Positions 40,092 to 50,964 of a DNA stretch of 64,000 nucleotides are shown piece after piece (positions within the stretch are counted from its first letter, which is position 1; each line of letters starts with the position of its first letter). The DNA is from Clostridia bacterium (GTDB lineage Bacteria > Bacillota > Clostridia > Acetivibrionales > STF1-152): positions 1 through 64,000 of the forward strand of contig JANQLN010000134.1 in the NCBI GenBank assembly GCA_028280575.1, given 5' to 3'. The notes under the pieces are model-generated. The model had not been told where the DNA came from, ran no database searches, and saw only the letters and a program-made list of their open reading frames with translations. A program made the position numbers and the translations under genes.

Positions 40092-40257
40092 AATCCTGTT
40101 CGTATATCCTGCTGCAGGTTTTTGTTGAATGTGCATAAATATATACTGAAAAAAAGCCCGGATGTCGTTGAATTGTGTTCTTTTTTATCATGCCGGGATA
40201 TAGTATAATAATATTGCAGCAGAAACATATAGTTTCCTCCTTTTTATTTTATAAACG

Positions 40258-40288
40258 CTGGTGATTATAAAAATAGTCACCAGTTTTT
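40258..40288 (+). terminator. Terminator between the 67-aa gene and the ComEA-like gene
   Basis: Stem CTGGTGA/TCACCAG with a 12-nt loop followed by TTTTTATT on the plus strand. It may also serve the convergent minus-strand gene that stops at 40290. Confidence 0.6.
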
Positions 40289-40289
40289 A

Positions 40290-40964
40290 TTATTCAACCT
40301 TAATGAGATCCTTGATTTTAGAAAAGGTGGCTTCCTTTATGCCTGATACATTCATAATATCTTCAATAGATTTGTATGCTCCATTTTGTTCCCTGTAAAC
40401 GACAATTTTTTCTGCTTTGCTTGGTCCCACTTCAGGCAGGGTTTTTAGTACTTCAATAGTTGCAGAATTTATGTTAATTTTACCATCCTGTACAGACTCC
40501 TCCTCTACGGCAGCTCCGCTATCCGTAATAATGTCAGCACCCGAAGCAGGCCCTGTTTCCCCATTAGCCCTGGTTTCCTCCCTGGACAGTATTCTAACAG
40601 CTTGATTGTAGTTAAGCTTGTAAACCAGATTAATATTATCAATATCGGCTTGTGCACTTATCCCTCCCGCAGCCTCAATTGCTTCCTTTAGAATCTGGCC
40701 TCTTTTTAGTGTTATTACTCCCGGATTATTCACACAGCCTTTAACATGAACCTTTATAAAATCTTCTGTCTTTTCTTCCTTTTTATTATCTCCAACGGAC
40801 AATTCAATATCACCCTTGCCCGCATTGGTTTGTACAATAATATCCTCACCGCTTTTCCATAATATAAAACCTATATATAAAAAGACCAGGGCAAGAACAA
40901 GAAAAGCAATGACCATATGTTCCTTGCTTATTTTTATGCTTACCCCAAATATTTTAACAGTCAT
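40290..40964 (-). CDS. comEA: ComEA-like DNA-binding protein (SLBB + helix-hairpin-helix)
   Basis: 224 residues from the ATG at 40964, which has GGAGG at the right distance; an upstream TTG at 40979 precedes that site. Domains in order: one N-terminal membrane helix (about 16-40), an SLBB domain (about 70-130, KVHVKGCVNNPGVITL), and a C-terminal double helix-hairpin-helix (about 162-224, INSATIEVLKTLPEVGPSKAEKI). This is the layout of the ComEA receptor that holds incoming DNA during natural transformation. No comEC or comEB is adjacent. Confidence 0.88.
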   Translation of the reverse strand: MTVKIFGVSIKISKEHMVIAFLVLALVFLYIGFILWKSGEDIIVQTNAGKGDIELSVGDNKKEEKTEDFIKVHVKGCVNNPGVITLKRGQILKEAIEAAGGISAQADIDNINLVYKLNYNQAVRILSREETRANGETGPASGADIITDSGAAVEEESVQDGKININSATIEVLKTLPEVGPSKAEKIVVYREQNGAYKSIEDIMNVSGIKEATFSKIKDLIKVE

Positions 40965-41169
40965 GTAATTCCTCCACAATCCTTTATTAATTGATATCCT
41001 GCAGCAGAAAATTTTATTATTAATTTTATAGTATTAGTATATACCATATAAAACCATTTTTAAAGAATAATTTAAGCAAATTGCTCAAATCATTAATATT
41101 CTTGCGTTCCTGCGCTGTGGTGTTATATAATATACATATTAATTTTATTTAAAGGGGAGACTGATAAAT

Positions 41170-42885
41170 ATGAGGGAAAACACATTTTATGAAATAAGAC
41201 AGATAGATAATTTAAAGGATATGATGGAACAAAACAACAGACTGTATGGAGAAAAGGAAGCATTTCTTGTAAAGATTTCAGATGATAATTATAAAAAAAT
41301 AACATATTCACAATTTAAAAAAGATATGGACGCACTCGGAACAGCGCTTACAGACTTAGGATTGAAGGAGGAATTCATAGCAGTAATGAGTGAAAACCGT
41401 TATGAATGGTGTGTTACATATCTTTCGACGGTAAACGGCCTGGGTGTTACTGTTCCTATTGACAAGGAGCTCCCATTATCTGAAATTGAAAACCTGTTGA
41501 CAAGGTCAAATGCAAAAGCACTCGTTTACTCAGGCAAACTCCATGATAATATAAAAAAACTCTCATTGACAATGTCTTCAGTCAAGTATTTTATTAATAT
41601 GGATTTGGAAGAAAATGATGGGCAGTTCCTCTCATATGGCACCCTGTTAAAAAAAGGCCACTCACTTATAGAACAAGGGAATAAATCATATATTGATTCT
41701 GAAATTGACAATGAAAAAATGAGTATTCTCCTTTTTACATCGGGAACAACCGACCATGCAAAAGGGGTAATGCTGTCACATAAAAACATATCTTCAAATA
41801 TTATGTCCTGTGGTAAAATAATAAAGGTAAATCATTTTGACCTGGCGCTGTCAATACTTCCGCTTCACCATACATATGAATGTACGGCAGGATTCCTGTT
41901 TATGATGTACAACGGAGCTGCCGTTGCCTTCAATGAAGGTCTTAAGCATATTGGCAAGAACCTTAAGGAGGTCAAACCTACGCTAATGCTGTCGGTGCCT
42001 CTTATCCTTGAAAGCATGCACAGGAAAGTCTGGGAGCAGGCTGCCAAAAAGGGCAAGCTTAAAAAGCTTAAAACAGCGGTAGCGGTAAGTGATTTTCTCA
42101 GAGTACATACGGGAATTGATTTAAGAAAAAAGCTGTTTAAACAAATACACAATAATATAGGCGGAAGAATGCGTCTTGTAATATCAGGTGCCGCCGCAAT
42201 AAATCCTGATGTTATCAAAGGATTCAGGTCATTGGGCATAAAAGTATTGCAAGGCTACGGTCTTACGGAGTGCTCTCCCATAGCAACCTGTAACAGGGAA
42301 AATGAAAACAAGGATGAATCCATAGGGCTTGCACTGCCTGGAGTTGATGTAAGGATTGATAATCCTGATGAAGATGGTATTGGTGAAATAATTGTCAAAG
42401 GTGAAAATGTCATGCTGGGATACTTTGACAATCCGCTTGCAACAAAAGAAGTATTAAAGAATGAATGGCTCCATACAGGCGATCTTGGAAAGGTTGATGA
42501 TAAAGGATTTTTCACAATAACAGGCCGCAAAAAAAATGTTATAGTTACTAAAAACGGTAAAAATATTTTCCCGGAAGAAGTCGAATCGTATATAAACAAA
42601 AGCCCTTATATCCTGGAGTCTCTGGTATGGGGAAAGAAGGATGAAGCTTCGGAAGTAACCTACGTCTGGGCCCAAATCGTACCCTATATCGACGGCATAA
42701 AAGAATTGCATGGAAAAGAAACTGTTTCAACGGAAGAAATACGTGAAACCATAAATCAGGAAATAAAAGCAGTAAATAGGAATATGCCTCTTTATAAACA
42801 TGTCAGGCATTTTGAAATCCGTGAAAATGAATTTGCCAAAACTACCACCCAAAAGATAAAAAGATATGTTGAAGAAACAAGCTGA
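41170..42885 (+). CDS. AMP-dependent acyl-CoA synthetase/ligase
   Basis: 571 residues of the ANL adenylating superfamily, closest in outline to long-chain fatty acid-CoA ligases. The ATP loop is FTSGTTDHAKGVMLSHKN (about 192-210), where the usual GTTGxPKG is changed to GTTDHAKG. Other motifs are YGLTECSP, TGDLGKVDDKG and the C-terminal lysine region GKNIFPEEVE. AGGGGAG precedes the ATG. Cytoplasmic; substrate unknown. It is monocistronic and convergent with the ABC-2 genes. Confidence 0.9.
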   Translation: MRENTFYEIRQIDNLKDMMEQNNRLYGEKEAFLVKISDDNYKKITYSQFKKDMDALGTALTDLGLKEEFIAVMSENRYEWCVTYLSTVNGLGVTVPIDKELPLSEIENLLTRSNAKALVYSGKLHDNIKKLSLTMSSVKYFINMDLEENDGQFLSYGTLLKKGHSLIEQGNKSYIDSEIDNEKMSILLFTSGTTDHAKGVMLSHKNISSNIMSCGKIIKVNHFDLALSILPLHHTYECTAGFLFMMYNGAAVAFNEGLKHIGKNLKEVKPTLMLSVPLILESMHRKVWEQAAKKGKLKKLKTAVAVSDFLRVHTGIDLRKKLFKQIHNNIGGRMRLVISGAAAINPDVIKGFRSLGIKVLQGYGLTECSPIATCNRENENKDESIGLALPGVDVRIDNPDEDGIGEIIVKGENVMLGYFDNPLATKEVLKNEWLHTGDLGKVDDKGFFTITGRKKNVIVTKNGKNIFPEEVESYINKSPYILESLVWGKKDEASEVTYVWAQIVPYIDGIKELHGKETVSTEEIRETINQEIKAVNRNMPLYKHVRHFEIRENEFAKTTTQKIKRYVEETS

Positions 42886-42947
42886 AAAATTGTCAAATTA
42901 AAAATATCAGTTTATGTATGATAAAAATATAGATGGAAGCGGATTGC

Positions 42948-43793
42948 TCACAGGTCCTTTTTTCTAAATTTCCTTACTGCAAGGTAAAGGAGCAGTGTTG
43001 AGTAAAAAATGACATATGCCATCATCCACATGCTTGGCACCGCACCTTGTATGCCGTATATACCAAACATGGGATTTGCTATGCCGATATTTGAAAACAA
43101 GGTAGCAATCATTTTTCTGTACACCGTATCAAACGGTGATATCATGCTTGATGCAATACCGCACAAAACAAGGGTATCATTTCCTATTGTGCCACCTATC
43201 TGTTCTATCATACCTCCGGCAAGACCGGTTATATATACTGATATAAGAAAAATACCATTGCTGAGAGTTTTAAAAAACACACTGCCAAATATGGATAATG
43301 AAAGTATTGCGAGGGGCTCCAGCACAAACAGTAAAAGGCTTTTTAGGATAATGTCCCATTTGAGCCCACTTAAAGAAGGTATTTTGAACATGACGGATAT
43401 CAATGTTACCGACAGGAACAATATAATTGAATATGCCGATATAATAAGTACCAGTCCCAGATATTTCCCCAGTATATAACTTCGGCGGCTTAAAGGCTTT
43501 GATATTGTTGACTGTATGATACCGCTTTCCATATCATGTGATACCGCTCCGGCAGACAGCATTATTGTAAGAAAAGCCAGTAACATGCTGGAAAAATAGT
43601 AGCCTACGAAAGATATGAATGAAGCTCCCGCTAAAAAACCGGAATAATTATCTATTCTGCCGCCGTCCAAATCTTTCATTATAAAATATATAAATAGTGC
43701 ATAGCCTGCAAGATATATAACGGTAAATATTCCAATTAAAAGGAAAACTTTTTTATTTATTGCTTCTCTGAATGATATTTTAATTACAGGCAT
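42948..43793 (-). CDS. ABC-2-type transporter permease
   Basis: A roughly 281-residue protein with about six helices and the ABC-2 pattern SHDMESGIIQSTISKPLSRRSYILGKYLG after the second helix. It is the last gene of the sigma/anti-sigma operon and partners the ATPase 6-10 bp upstream. ATG 43793 is used; GTG at 43796 is an alternative. Confidence 0.9.
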   Translation of the reverse strand: MPVIKISFREAINKKVFLLIGIFTVIYLAGYALFIYFIMKDLDGGRIDNYSGFLAGASFISFVGYYFSSMLLAFLTIMLSAGAVSHDMESGIIQSTISKPLSRRSYILGKYLGLVLIISAYSIILFLSVTLISVMFKIPSLSGLKWDIILKSLLLFVLEPLAILSLSIFGSVFFKTLSNGIFLISVYITGLAGGMIEQIGGTIGNDTLVLCGIASSMISPFDTVYRKMIATLFSNIGIANPMFGIYGIQGAVPSMWMMAYVIFYSTLLLYLAVRKFRKKDL

Positions 43794-43802
43794 CACTTTT
43801 CA

Positions 43803-44702
43803 TCAACCGCCTTCCAGTATACTGATAAAAAGATCTTCCAGATTCATTTTTTCACAAATTATTCCATAGAGCTTTCCACCGTTATTTATAATAATCCTTG
43901 CAATATCATTTATATCATCATCACAATCTACCTTTACCCTGATTTTGCCTTTTGATAATTTTACTTCCCCGAACCTTTCCTTTATTAAATGAGGTATTTT
44001 ATCACCGGTAAACTCCGTCCTTATTTCTACGGTTATAAATGAATTCAATATATCAGGCATTTTACCCTTTTTTATAATCGAACCTTTATGTATAACGGCA
44101 ACACTATCACAGACCATTTCCATTTCACTGAGAAGATGGCTGTTTAGAAATACCGTCTTACCTTGCCGTTTTAAATCAACCATAATGTCTCTCATATCTT
44201 TTCTTCCAATGGGATCAAGAGCAGAAGTGGGTTCATCAAAAAACAGTACGTCGGGGTCCGGCAGCAAAGCTGAAGCAATCCCCAGCCTCTGCTGCATCCC
44301 CTTACTATATGTTCCGATTTTTTTTTCTTCAAAAGCTTCAAGCTTCACCAGTTTAAGAAGCTGTTTTATTCTTTTTTTTAACAAATGCTTATCCATTCCA
44401 TGAAGAGAGGCATGGAATGCAAGAAGCTGCTTTCCTGTAAGCCAATCATAGTACTTGAAATTTTCCGGCAGGTATCCGACAGACTTTTTTACTTCAAGGG
44501 AACCGGCGGGCATACCAAATATTTCAGCACTTCCTGATGTAGGTATAACAAGACCATTCAGTATTTTAACCACCGTACTTTTACCCGCTCCGTTAGGTCC
44601 TAAAAAACCAAATATTTCTCCCCTGCCTATCTCTATACTTACATCATTACATCCCACAGATGTGTTATAATATTTTGTCAATTTATTTGTTACTATAGCC
44701 AT
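43803..44702 (-). CDS. ABC transporter ATP-binding protein
   Basis: About 299 residues. Walker A GPNGAGKST, Q-loop GYLPENFKYYDWLTG, signature YSKGMQQRLG, Walker B VLFFDEPTSALD and H-loop NSHLL are visible. The C-terminal ~80 residues form the regulatory extension typical of exporter ATPases of the ABC-2 class. The ATG at 44702 has GAGG five bases ahead; the preceding GTG (44708) overlaps the anti-sigma stop codon. Forms a transporter with the permease downstream. Confidence 0.93.
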   Translation of the reverse strand: MAIVTNKLTKYYNTSVGCNDVSIEIGRGEIFGFLGPNGAGKSTVVKILNGLVIPTSGSAEIFGMPAGSLEVKKSVGYLPENFKYYDWLTGKQLLAFHASLHGMDKHLLKKRIKQLLKLVKLEAFEEKKIGTYSKGMQQRLGIASALLPDPDVLFFDEPTSALDPIGRKDMRDIMVDLKRQGKTVFLNSHLLSEMEMVCDSVAVIHKGSIIKKGKMPDILNSFITVEIRTEFTGDKIPHLIKERFGEVKLSKGKIRVKVDCDDDINDIARIIINNGGKLYGIICEKMNLEDLFISILEGG

Positions 44703-44704
44703 TT

Positions 44705-45814
44705 TCACCTCATGGACAGTGCAATCTCCAGCAATTTTTCAGGGTCTGTATAACTTTCTATTCCTCGTATAATTCCATTTTCATTCCATATAAGCCATGA
44801 CTTTGTCGCCGTACCTTCAATGTCATCTGAATAAAGGTAGCCGGTATACCCATTAATATTTACTTCCCTGCCCTTTGTCTCTATCAAAGGAATGTATATT
44901 GTGCTTTTCCAATCTTTTGTGGATTTTAGCTGCCTTTTCAAGTTGTCAGGCAAAAGCGGCAATTGTAAGAAAGCTTCATATATGCCGTCCACATCCACAT
45001 CATCCGGCACTTGGAGGACAGGAAGCCTTGTCTGTACTATTTCACAGCTCACTCCAGATACATTATACTCGGTTACTACCGATTTTGCAATATCCAGGGA
45101 AACAGTTCTGCCGTCTATTTCAGGAGGTAAAATCTTTTCACCCCCAAAGGATTTTAACACCTCATTTATGTTTTTGACATTAAGGTTAAGCTCCAAGGTA
45201 GTCTCTCCCATAAGTGTTGTATGGGGAGCTGCTCCGGAAAATACGGCCGGATACTTAACTTCAAATCCGACTTTATTTTTGGCTTCATAAGGCGCCACAT
45301 TTTTTCTCTCTCCCTTTACCAGGCTGATTCTACCTATTCTATCCAAAGAAATGTCCCCACTGCCCTGTTCAAGCTGTTTCTTTATCATATTTATATCATC
45401 CAGGCTTATATTTATCCCTTTTACCTCATCCATTCTGAATATTTTCAACGTTTCGGCTATAACGGCTCTTACAGGTTGTATTGCAATTGATGCAGATAAT
45501 AGTACTAATATACATGCCGCTGCAATTCCCTTTTTGGCAGCAAATAAACGCTTCCCGGATTTTACACTAAACTGTCCCGGACCTTTTCGCAATTTTTGTC
45601 TCTTAAGCTTATTATTTTTAAGCACACTTTTTTCCAGAAAAGCAGCATAACCTTTCATTTTGGATTCTGCTATCCTGTTAAGGCTTTCTACTTCATCAAA
45701 AAGTTCACTGCATTTTTGACAACGGATGATATGCTTGTCAAATATCCTCATAGTATTTATGTCCATTTCACTGTCTATATACTTTTGTATAAAAACCCTG
45801 TCTGCACATTTCAT
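44705..45814 (-). CDS. Zinc-finger anti-sigma factor, membrane-anchored
   Basis: 369 residues. The N-terminal domain has the anti-sigma zinc motif HIIRCQKC (about 28-35, HxxxCxxC). A single membrane helix lies at about 95-120 (KGIAAACILVLLSASIAIQ). The remaining ~240 residues would be outside the cell and contain no domain I can name. It follows the ECF sigma gene by 3 bp, the usual arrangement for a sigma factor and its inhibitor. A signal outside the cell would release the sigma factor. Confidence 0.9.
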   Translation of the reverse strand: MKCADRVFIQKYIDSEMDINTMRIFDKHIIRCQKCSELFDEVESLNRIAESKMKGYAAFLEKSVLKNNKLKRQKLRKGPGQFSVKSGKRLFAAKKGIAAACILVLLSASIAIQPVRAVIAETLKIFRMDEVKGINISLDDINMIKKQLEQGSGDISLDRIGRISLVKGERKNVAPYEAKNKVGFEVKYPAVFSGAAPHTTLMGETTLELNLNVKNINEVLKSFGGEKILPPEIDGRTVSLDIAKSVVTEYNVSGVSCEIVQTRLPVLQVPDDVDVDGIYEAFLQLPLLPDNLKRQLKSTKDWKSTIYIPLIETKGREVNINGYTGYLYSDDIEGTATKSWLIWNENGIIRGIESYTDPEKLLEIALSMR

Positions 45815-45817
45815 AAA

Positions 45818-46330
45818 TCATACGCCTCCTTCTATCTTTCCCTTAAATTTGGTAATAGCCCTGGAAATGACCTTACCGATTGTGGAAACCCTAATTCCTG
45901 TAATCTCAGCAATTTCATTATACTTGTATCCCAAAAACTTTAGCACCAGGCAAATACGGTCCCTTGGCTTCATTCCATCCAATATGCTTCTTACATATCT
46001 TACTTCCGTATTTTTTATTGCCGCATCTTCAATAGAGATCACATTATCTGATTCTATCTGCATGTTATCCATTTTCTTTACCTTTTTTTCCCGCCTGATA
46101 TGGTTGTATGCCAGGTTTGTAGAAACCTTCATAAGCCAGCCTGCCACATTAGAGTGATTAGGCGGCCCCTTATAAAGCTTGATAAAGGTTTCCTGGACAA
46201 TATCTTCAGCCGCCTGTCTATCTCCGGTGAGCAGCAATATATGCATAAGCACCCGGTTATAATATTGATTGTAATATTCTTCAAATAACTCGCTTATGTT
46301 AAATTTATCCGCCTTAAGGTCATCTCCCAA
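45818..46330 (-). CDS. ECF-type RNA polymerase sigma factor
   Basis: 170 residues with region 2 (YYNRVLMHILLLTGDRQAAEDIVQETFIKLY, about 18-50) and region 4 (RDRICLVLKFLGYKYNEIAEITG, about 120-145). The start is TTG 46330, seven bases after AAAGGAGG. It is the first gene of the operon sigma-anti-sigma-ABC ATPase-permease and is divergent from the beta-glucosidase. Such operons are usually self-activated by the sigma factor. Confidence 0.95.
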   Translation of the reverse strand: MGDDLKADKFNISELFEEYYNQYYNRVLMHILLLTGDRQAAEDIVQETFIKLYKGPPNHSNVAGWLMKVSTNLAYNHIRREKKVKKMDNMQIESDNVISIEDAAIKNTEVRYVRSILDGMKPRDRICLVLKFLGYKYNEIAEITGIRVSTIGKVISRAITKFKGKIEGGV

Positions 46331-46532
46331 ATCTTTGCCTCCTTTTCGTATTATTTAAAAGGCCTTTAATTATATAACAAATAAAGCTTGTGTTTTGTGG
46401 CAAATTTTATTATACAAATTTTTCAGTCTATATTGTTTATTGCAAAGTAATTATAGCAAATTTTTGAAAAATTTAATATGTTTTGAAAGACTTTTTACCA
46501 AAATCAAGATATAATATTAAGTAAATATTTGA

Positions 46533-47889
<1,357 letters not shown>

Positions 47890-47891
<2 letters not shown>

Positions 47892-47922
47892 AAGGGAGCA
47901 ATAAAGCTCCCTTTTCATTTTT
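47890..47922 (+). terminator. bglA terminator
   Basis: Stem AAAAGGGAGC/GCTCCCTTTT, 6-nt loop, then a T-run. It begins within the bglA stop codon, and the T-run covers the stop of the convergent DUF116 gene. Confidence 0.9.
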
Positions 47923-49102
47923 TTATGTCTGCATTCAATATTTCCATCAGTTTATTCATATTCAGGCCTGTGGTAATACCCTTTTTATCCCAATGGCTTT
48001 TACACCCGCAGTAGTCAAGCAGTACACATTGTGCAGGAATATTAACGGCTTTTGCTTTCCAGCCTCCTGCAATTAATTGCAGAGGACAGGCAACTCCGAT
48101 TATAGCCATATCCTTACCCGGAGTGCTTTTAGCGTAGTTTTTGGAGAAAAGCATGGATGAATGTGGTATTACCAGCACATCAAAATTTAACTTATATCCG
48201 GCTTTGGTTATATCCGAAACCGGACATGCTGAAGTACAGTGCCTGCAATTATAACCGAATGCATTTTTTTCTGCCCGGCATCTTCCGTCATGCCTTATTC
48301 TCATACATACTGGAAGAAACACAGTTTTGTGAGCTGCTTTGAGGTAGTCTTCCCTGTAATCCCGGTTCAATATCTCCGCAGCTGCCATATTCAAATGGTA
48401 TTCCACCCTTTTTCTGTTGCAGAACAGTACATCCTCCGACCAGAAGTGCTCCCTGCCGCGGTTTTTGATATATTGTTCAACATTTAAAGTATATTTTCCA
48501 AGATATTTTTCACTATTAATCCGGAACCATTCGGTAAGTTCCATTATTTTTTCCAGAAACATATATCTTTTTTCTGCTTGCTGGATAGACATAAAGTCAT
48601 ACAATTCTCCCAGCCTTTTTACCTCTTGCTCAAATTCTCCCGTACAGGAGAGCCATTTTATCAATATTTTTAATCTTTTCAGGATATTATCCTGCCGCAC
48701 CGGAGTTGATTTGTATTTGTCCATATGCTGCCTGAGCAGAAAGGTTGAAAGAATTCCTCTTATGGAATCTGCTATTTTTTTAAAAAATACATTTCTCTGG
48801 CGAAGGTATGTCAGGAAAAGAAGAGATTTTTCTACAATTTTATTTGAATTTATCGCCATAGGCAAATAGGTTTCCCACAGTACTCCCAAAACTAAAAACT
48901 CAAGTATACACTCTTTCCTTCTACGTTTTATCCGGGATTCATTTAAACATAAATAGTCCATATATTCTATAAGAACATCATTTAAAAGCTTATCTGCTTT
49001 TTTAATAAACATATCGGTAAAGTCCGACAAATCAATATAAAAAGCATTTGAATCACCTTTTTCCATATCTGTAAGGCAATAGGTATTTGCATTAAAATCC
49101 AT
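47915..49102 (-). CDS. DUF116-domain protein with long N-terminal helical region
   Basis: 395 residues. The C-terminal ~170 residues match the DUF116 pattern: a cysteine cluster (HDGRCRAEKNAFGYNCRHCTSACP), VIGVACPLQLIAGGWKA and QCVLLDYCGCKSHWDKKGI. The number of cysteines suggests a metal or iron-sulfur site. The N-terminal ~220 residues are rich in charged helices and I cannot assign them. GAGGTGG precedes the ATG. It stands alone; no neighbour explains its role. Confidence 0.75.
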   Translation of the reverse strand: MDFNANTYCLTDMEKGDSNAFYIDLSDFTDMFIKKADKLLNDVLIEYMDYLCLNESRIKRRRKECILEFLVLGVLWETYLPMAINSNKIVEKSLLFLTYLRQRNVFFKKIADSIRGILSTFLLRQHMDKYKSTPVRQDNILKRLKILIKWLSCTGEFEQEVKRLGELYDFMSIQQAEKRYMFLEKIMELTEWFRINSEKYLGKYTLNVEQYIKNRGREHFWSEDVLFCNRKRVEYHLNMAAAEILNRDYREDYLKAAHKTVFLPVCMRIRHDGRCRAEKNAFGYNCRHCTSACPVSDITKAGYKLNFDVLVIPHSSMLFSKNYAKSTPGKDMAIIGVACPLQLIAGGWKAKAVNIPAQCVLLDYCGCKSHWDKKGITTGLNMNKLMEILNADIKK

Positions 49103-49556
49103 TCTCTTATTACCACCTCTGATGTCTTCCCTGATTGTGCGAATTATTTAATCTACCGTACATTATATTAAATAGACATGGGAAAGCCCCCCGTGCTAAT
49201 TGTAACATATCCCAACTGCACTTGTACATATAAAACCGGTAACATTATTAACATATACAGGATTAAATTACTTTATAATATATGTCTGCTTTAGATTTGG
49301 TATTAATAATATTATAGCATACACCACATTGCATTTTTCAGTTTTAAGGATATTAAAATACGTTACATTCAGTATTCTCTTTATTTGTTATTGAATAAGA
49401 CGCAAGCTGCTTCCCTCTCCTTCCAAAAAACACTTTTGAACAGGAGAAACAAATACATAGGAGTTTTTAGCTGTCCTTCTAGTTGGTACGACATTCAGCT
49501 GTTGATTTTATGTTATTTATACAGAAATGTCCCCCAAAAAAATATGAAAAAGATTT
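49103..49556. other. Intergenic region upstream of the DUF116 gene
   Basis: A 454-bp AT-rich stretch between two minus-strand genes. A TATAAT on the minus strand near 49163-49168 could be the DUF116 promoter -10, but no good -35 is seen. Bases 49482-49503 weakly resemble the hairpin segment of the repeat at 1-178. No gene or clear riboswitch is seen. Confidence 0.4.
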
Positions 49557-50432
49557 TTAAATATTCATGTTGTTTTTCAGTTTCTTACATTCCCTGTAGA
49601 GTTTTGGGGTAAAGCCTGTCAGCCTTTTGAAAATCTTATTAAAATAGTTCTGGTTTTTAAAACCTGTATTTAACGATATTTCTTTAATTGCCATGTTAGT
49701 TTCTTTTAATATGGTTTTTGCTTTTTCAACTCTTTCTGCATGCAAATACTGTGTAAAATTCATACCCATTTTGGACTTGATCATGTGACTTAAATGGGAT
49801 TTGCTAATATTCAAATAATTACTCAAACTGGTTATTGAAATGTCTTTTTCCAGATTATCATTAACATATTGTTTAATATGACCAATAGGTTGCAGTTCAT
49901 CAATACTAACCATTTTGGATAAGTAAATATACTTTGAACACATATTGACAAAATATGCAGCTGCCTGGATTTTAATATCATCCATAACATTGAGTTTAAA
50001 AAAGGCTTTCTCCAGCTCTTGCCCATTTATTTCATAATCCTTGCATTTATTCCAGACTTCCTGCCATAGCCTGGCTGTAGGCGGGCCCTTGAGCAGCTTA
50101 CCCATAATAAAGTATCCCAAAGCCCTGTTTTCAAACATTACAGGAACCATTACTTCGGTTAATCCTGCATGGCATTTATAAATATATATTTGATGATTGC
50201 TGCATGCCCGTTTAAAAGCATCCTGGTCACAATTGCGGCATCTCTCATTTGCCAATTTATCCTGGCGTAAAATGCTGCAGAAATAACCCCTGAAATTTTC
50301 ATGAGCAGCATTTGAATTTCCAATTCTTATCTTTCGGTCATAACTTATAAATCTTATGTTAACAAAGCTTAAATTATAAAACTGATCTAATAATTCTCTT
50401 ATCTTTTTTTTATCAACAGATAGATTAAACAT
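49557..50432 (-). CDS. AraC-family regulator with PocR sensor domain
   Basis: 291 residues. The N-terminal PocR-type domain (about 10-170) has a cysteine-rich centre (ERCRNCDQDAFKRACSNHQIYIYKCHAGL) and LGYFIMGKLL. The C-terminal AraC double helix-turn-helix is at about 190-285 (AIKEISLNTGFKNQNYFNKIFKRLTGFTPKLYR). PocR domains bind small metabolites such as diols in relatives. No microcompartment or diol genes are nearby, so its targets are unknown. AAAGGT precedes the ATG. Confidence 0.92.
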   Translation of the reverse strand: MFNLSVDKKKIRELLDQFYNLSFVNIRFISYDRKIRIGNSNAAHENFRGYFCSILRQDKLANERCRNCDQDAFKRACSNHQIYIYKCHAGLTEVMVPVMFENRALGYFIMGKLLKGPPTARLWQEVWNKCKDYEINGQELEKAFFKLNVMDDIKIQAAAYFVNMCSKYIYLSKMVSIDELQPIGHIKQYVNDNLEKDISITSLSNYLNISKSHLSHMIKSKMGMNFTQYLHAERVEKAKTILKETNMAIKEISLNTGFKNQNYFNKIFKRLTGFTPKLYRECKKLKNNMNI

Positions 50433-50659
50433 TTGTAATACCTTTCACAAATTTTAATTTATTCCCAATATGTAAATATTGTAATTCCTTATAAAATTTA
50501 TAATTCCACTATCCTTTCCCTTAATATTATCTCTATAAACAGTATATCATTTTTTAAATATTAATAAAATATTCTAACAAACCAATTTGCTTAAACACTC
50601 ACCCTGTTGATTTTAATATTGGTAATACAGCAATACATGATTTAAAGAGCTGTCCCCGA

Positions 50660-50690
50660 AAAAAAAAAGCCCAAAATGGGCTTTTTTTAT
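50660..50690 (-). terminator. Terminator of the glutaredoxin-like gene
   Basis: Stem AAAAAAAGCCC/GGGCTTTTTTT with a 5-nt loop, 10 bp after the stop on the minus strand. The arms give T-runs in both directions. Confidence 0.85.
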
Positions 50691-50699
50691 TTTCCGTTT

Positions 50700-50930
50700 T
50701 CATGCAGTAATGAGCCTGTCAATTGCGTCCTGGTTGAAGCCGACAATTATCTGCCCGTTAATGTCTGCAACAGGAACTCCCCTTTGACCGGACTTTTTTA
50801 TCATTTCCTTGGCTGCATCCTTGTTGCGCGATACATCAACATCTTCATATGAAACATTCTTTGAGTCAAGATAGTCCTTCAACACGGTGCACCATGGACA
50901 AGATGGCGTAGAATATACTTTAACTGACAT
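50700..50930 (-). CDS. Glutaredoxin-like redox protein (CPWC)
   Basis: 76 residues of thioredoxin fold with redox motif CPWC (C11, C14) and the cis-proline block RGVPVADINGQ. Resembles the NrdH/glutaredoxin-like group that reduces disulfides in anaerobes. AAGGAGG precedes the ATG. Its promoter contains a CsoR/CstR-type palindrome, suggesting induction by copper, persulfide or electrophile stress. Monocistronic. Confidence 0.93.
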   Translation of the reverse strand: MSVKVYSTPSCPWCTVLKDYLDSKNVSYEDVDVSRNKDAAKEMIKKSGQRGVPVADINGQIIVGFNQDAIDRLITA

Positions 50931-50964
50931 TTTAAAACCTCCTTGCTATATTAGCTCTATTCAT

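Noticed and set aside
49400-49430. GACGCAAGCTGC resembling part of a c-di-GMP riboswitch
   Set aside because: The other conserved segments of that riboswitch are absent at the needed spacing, and there is no adjacent downstream gene on that strand.
49482-49503. Third copy of the hairpin module of the 1-178 repeat
   Set aside because: About 17 of 22 positions agree, but the match is short, the hairpin arms are not preserved and the flanks are unrelated, so chance cannot be excluded.
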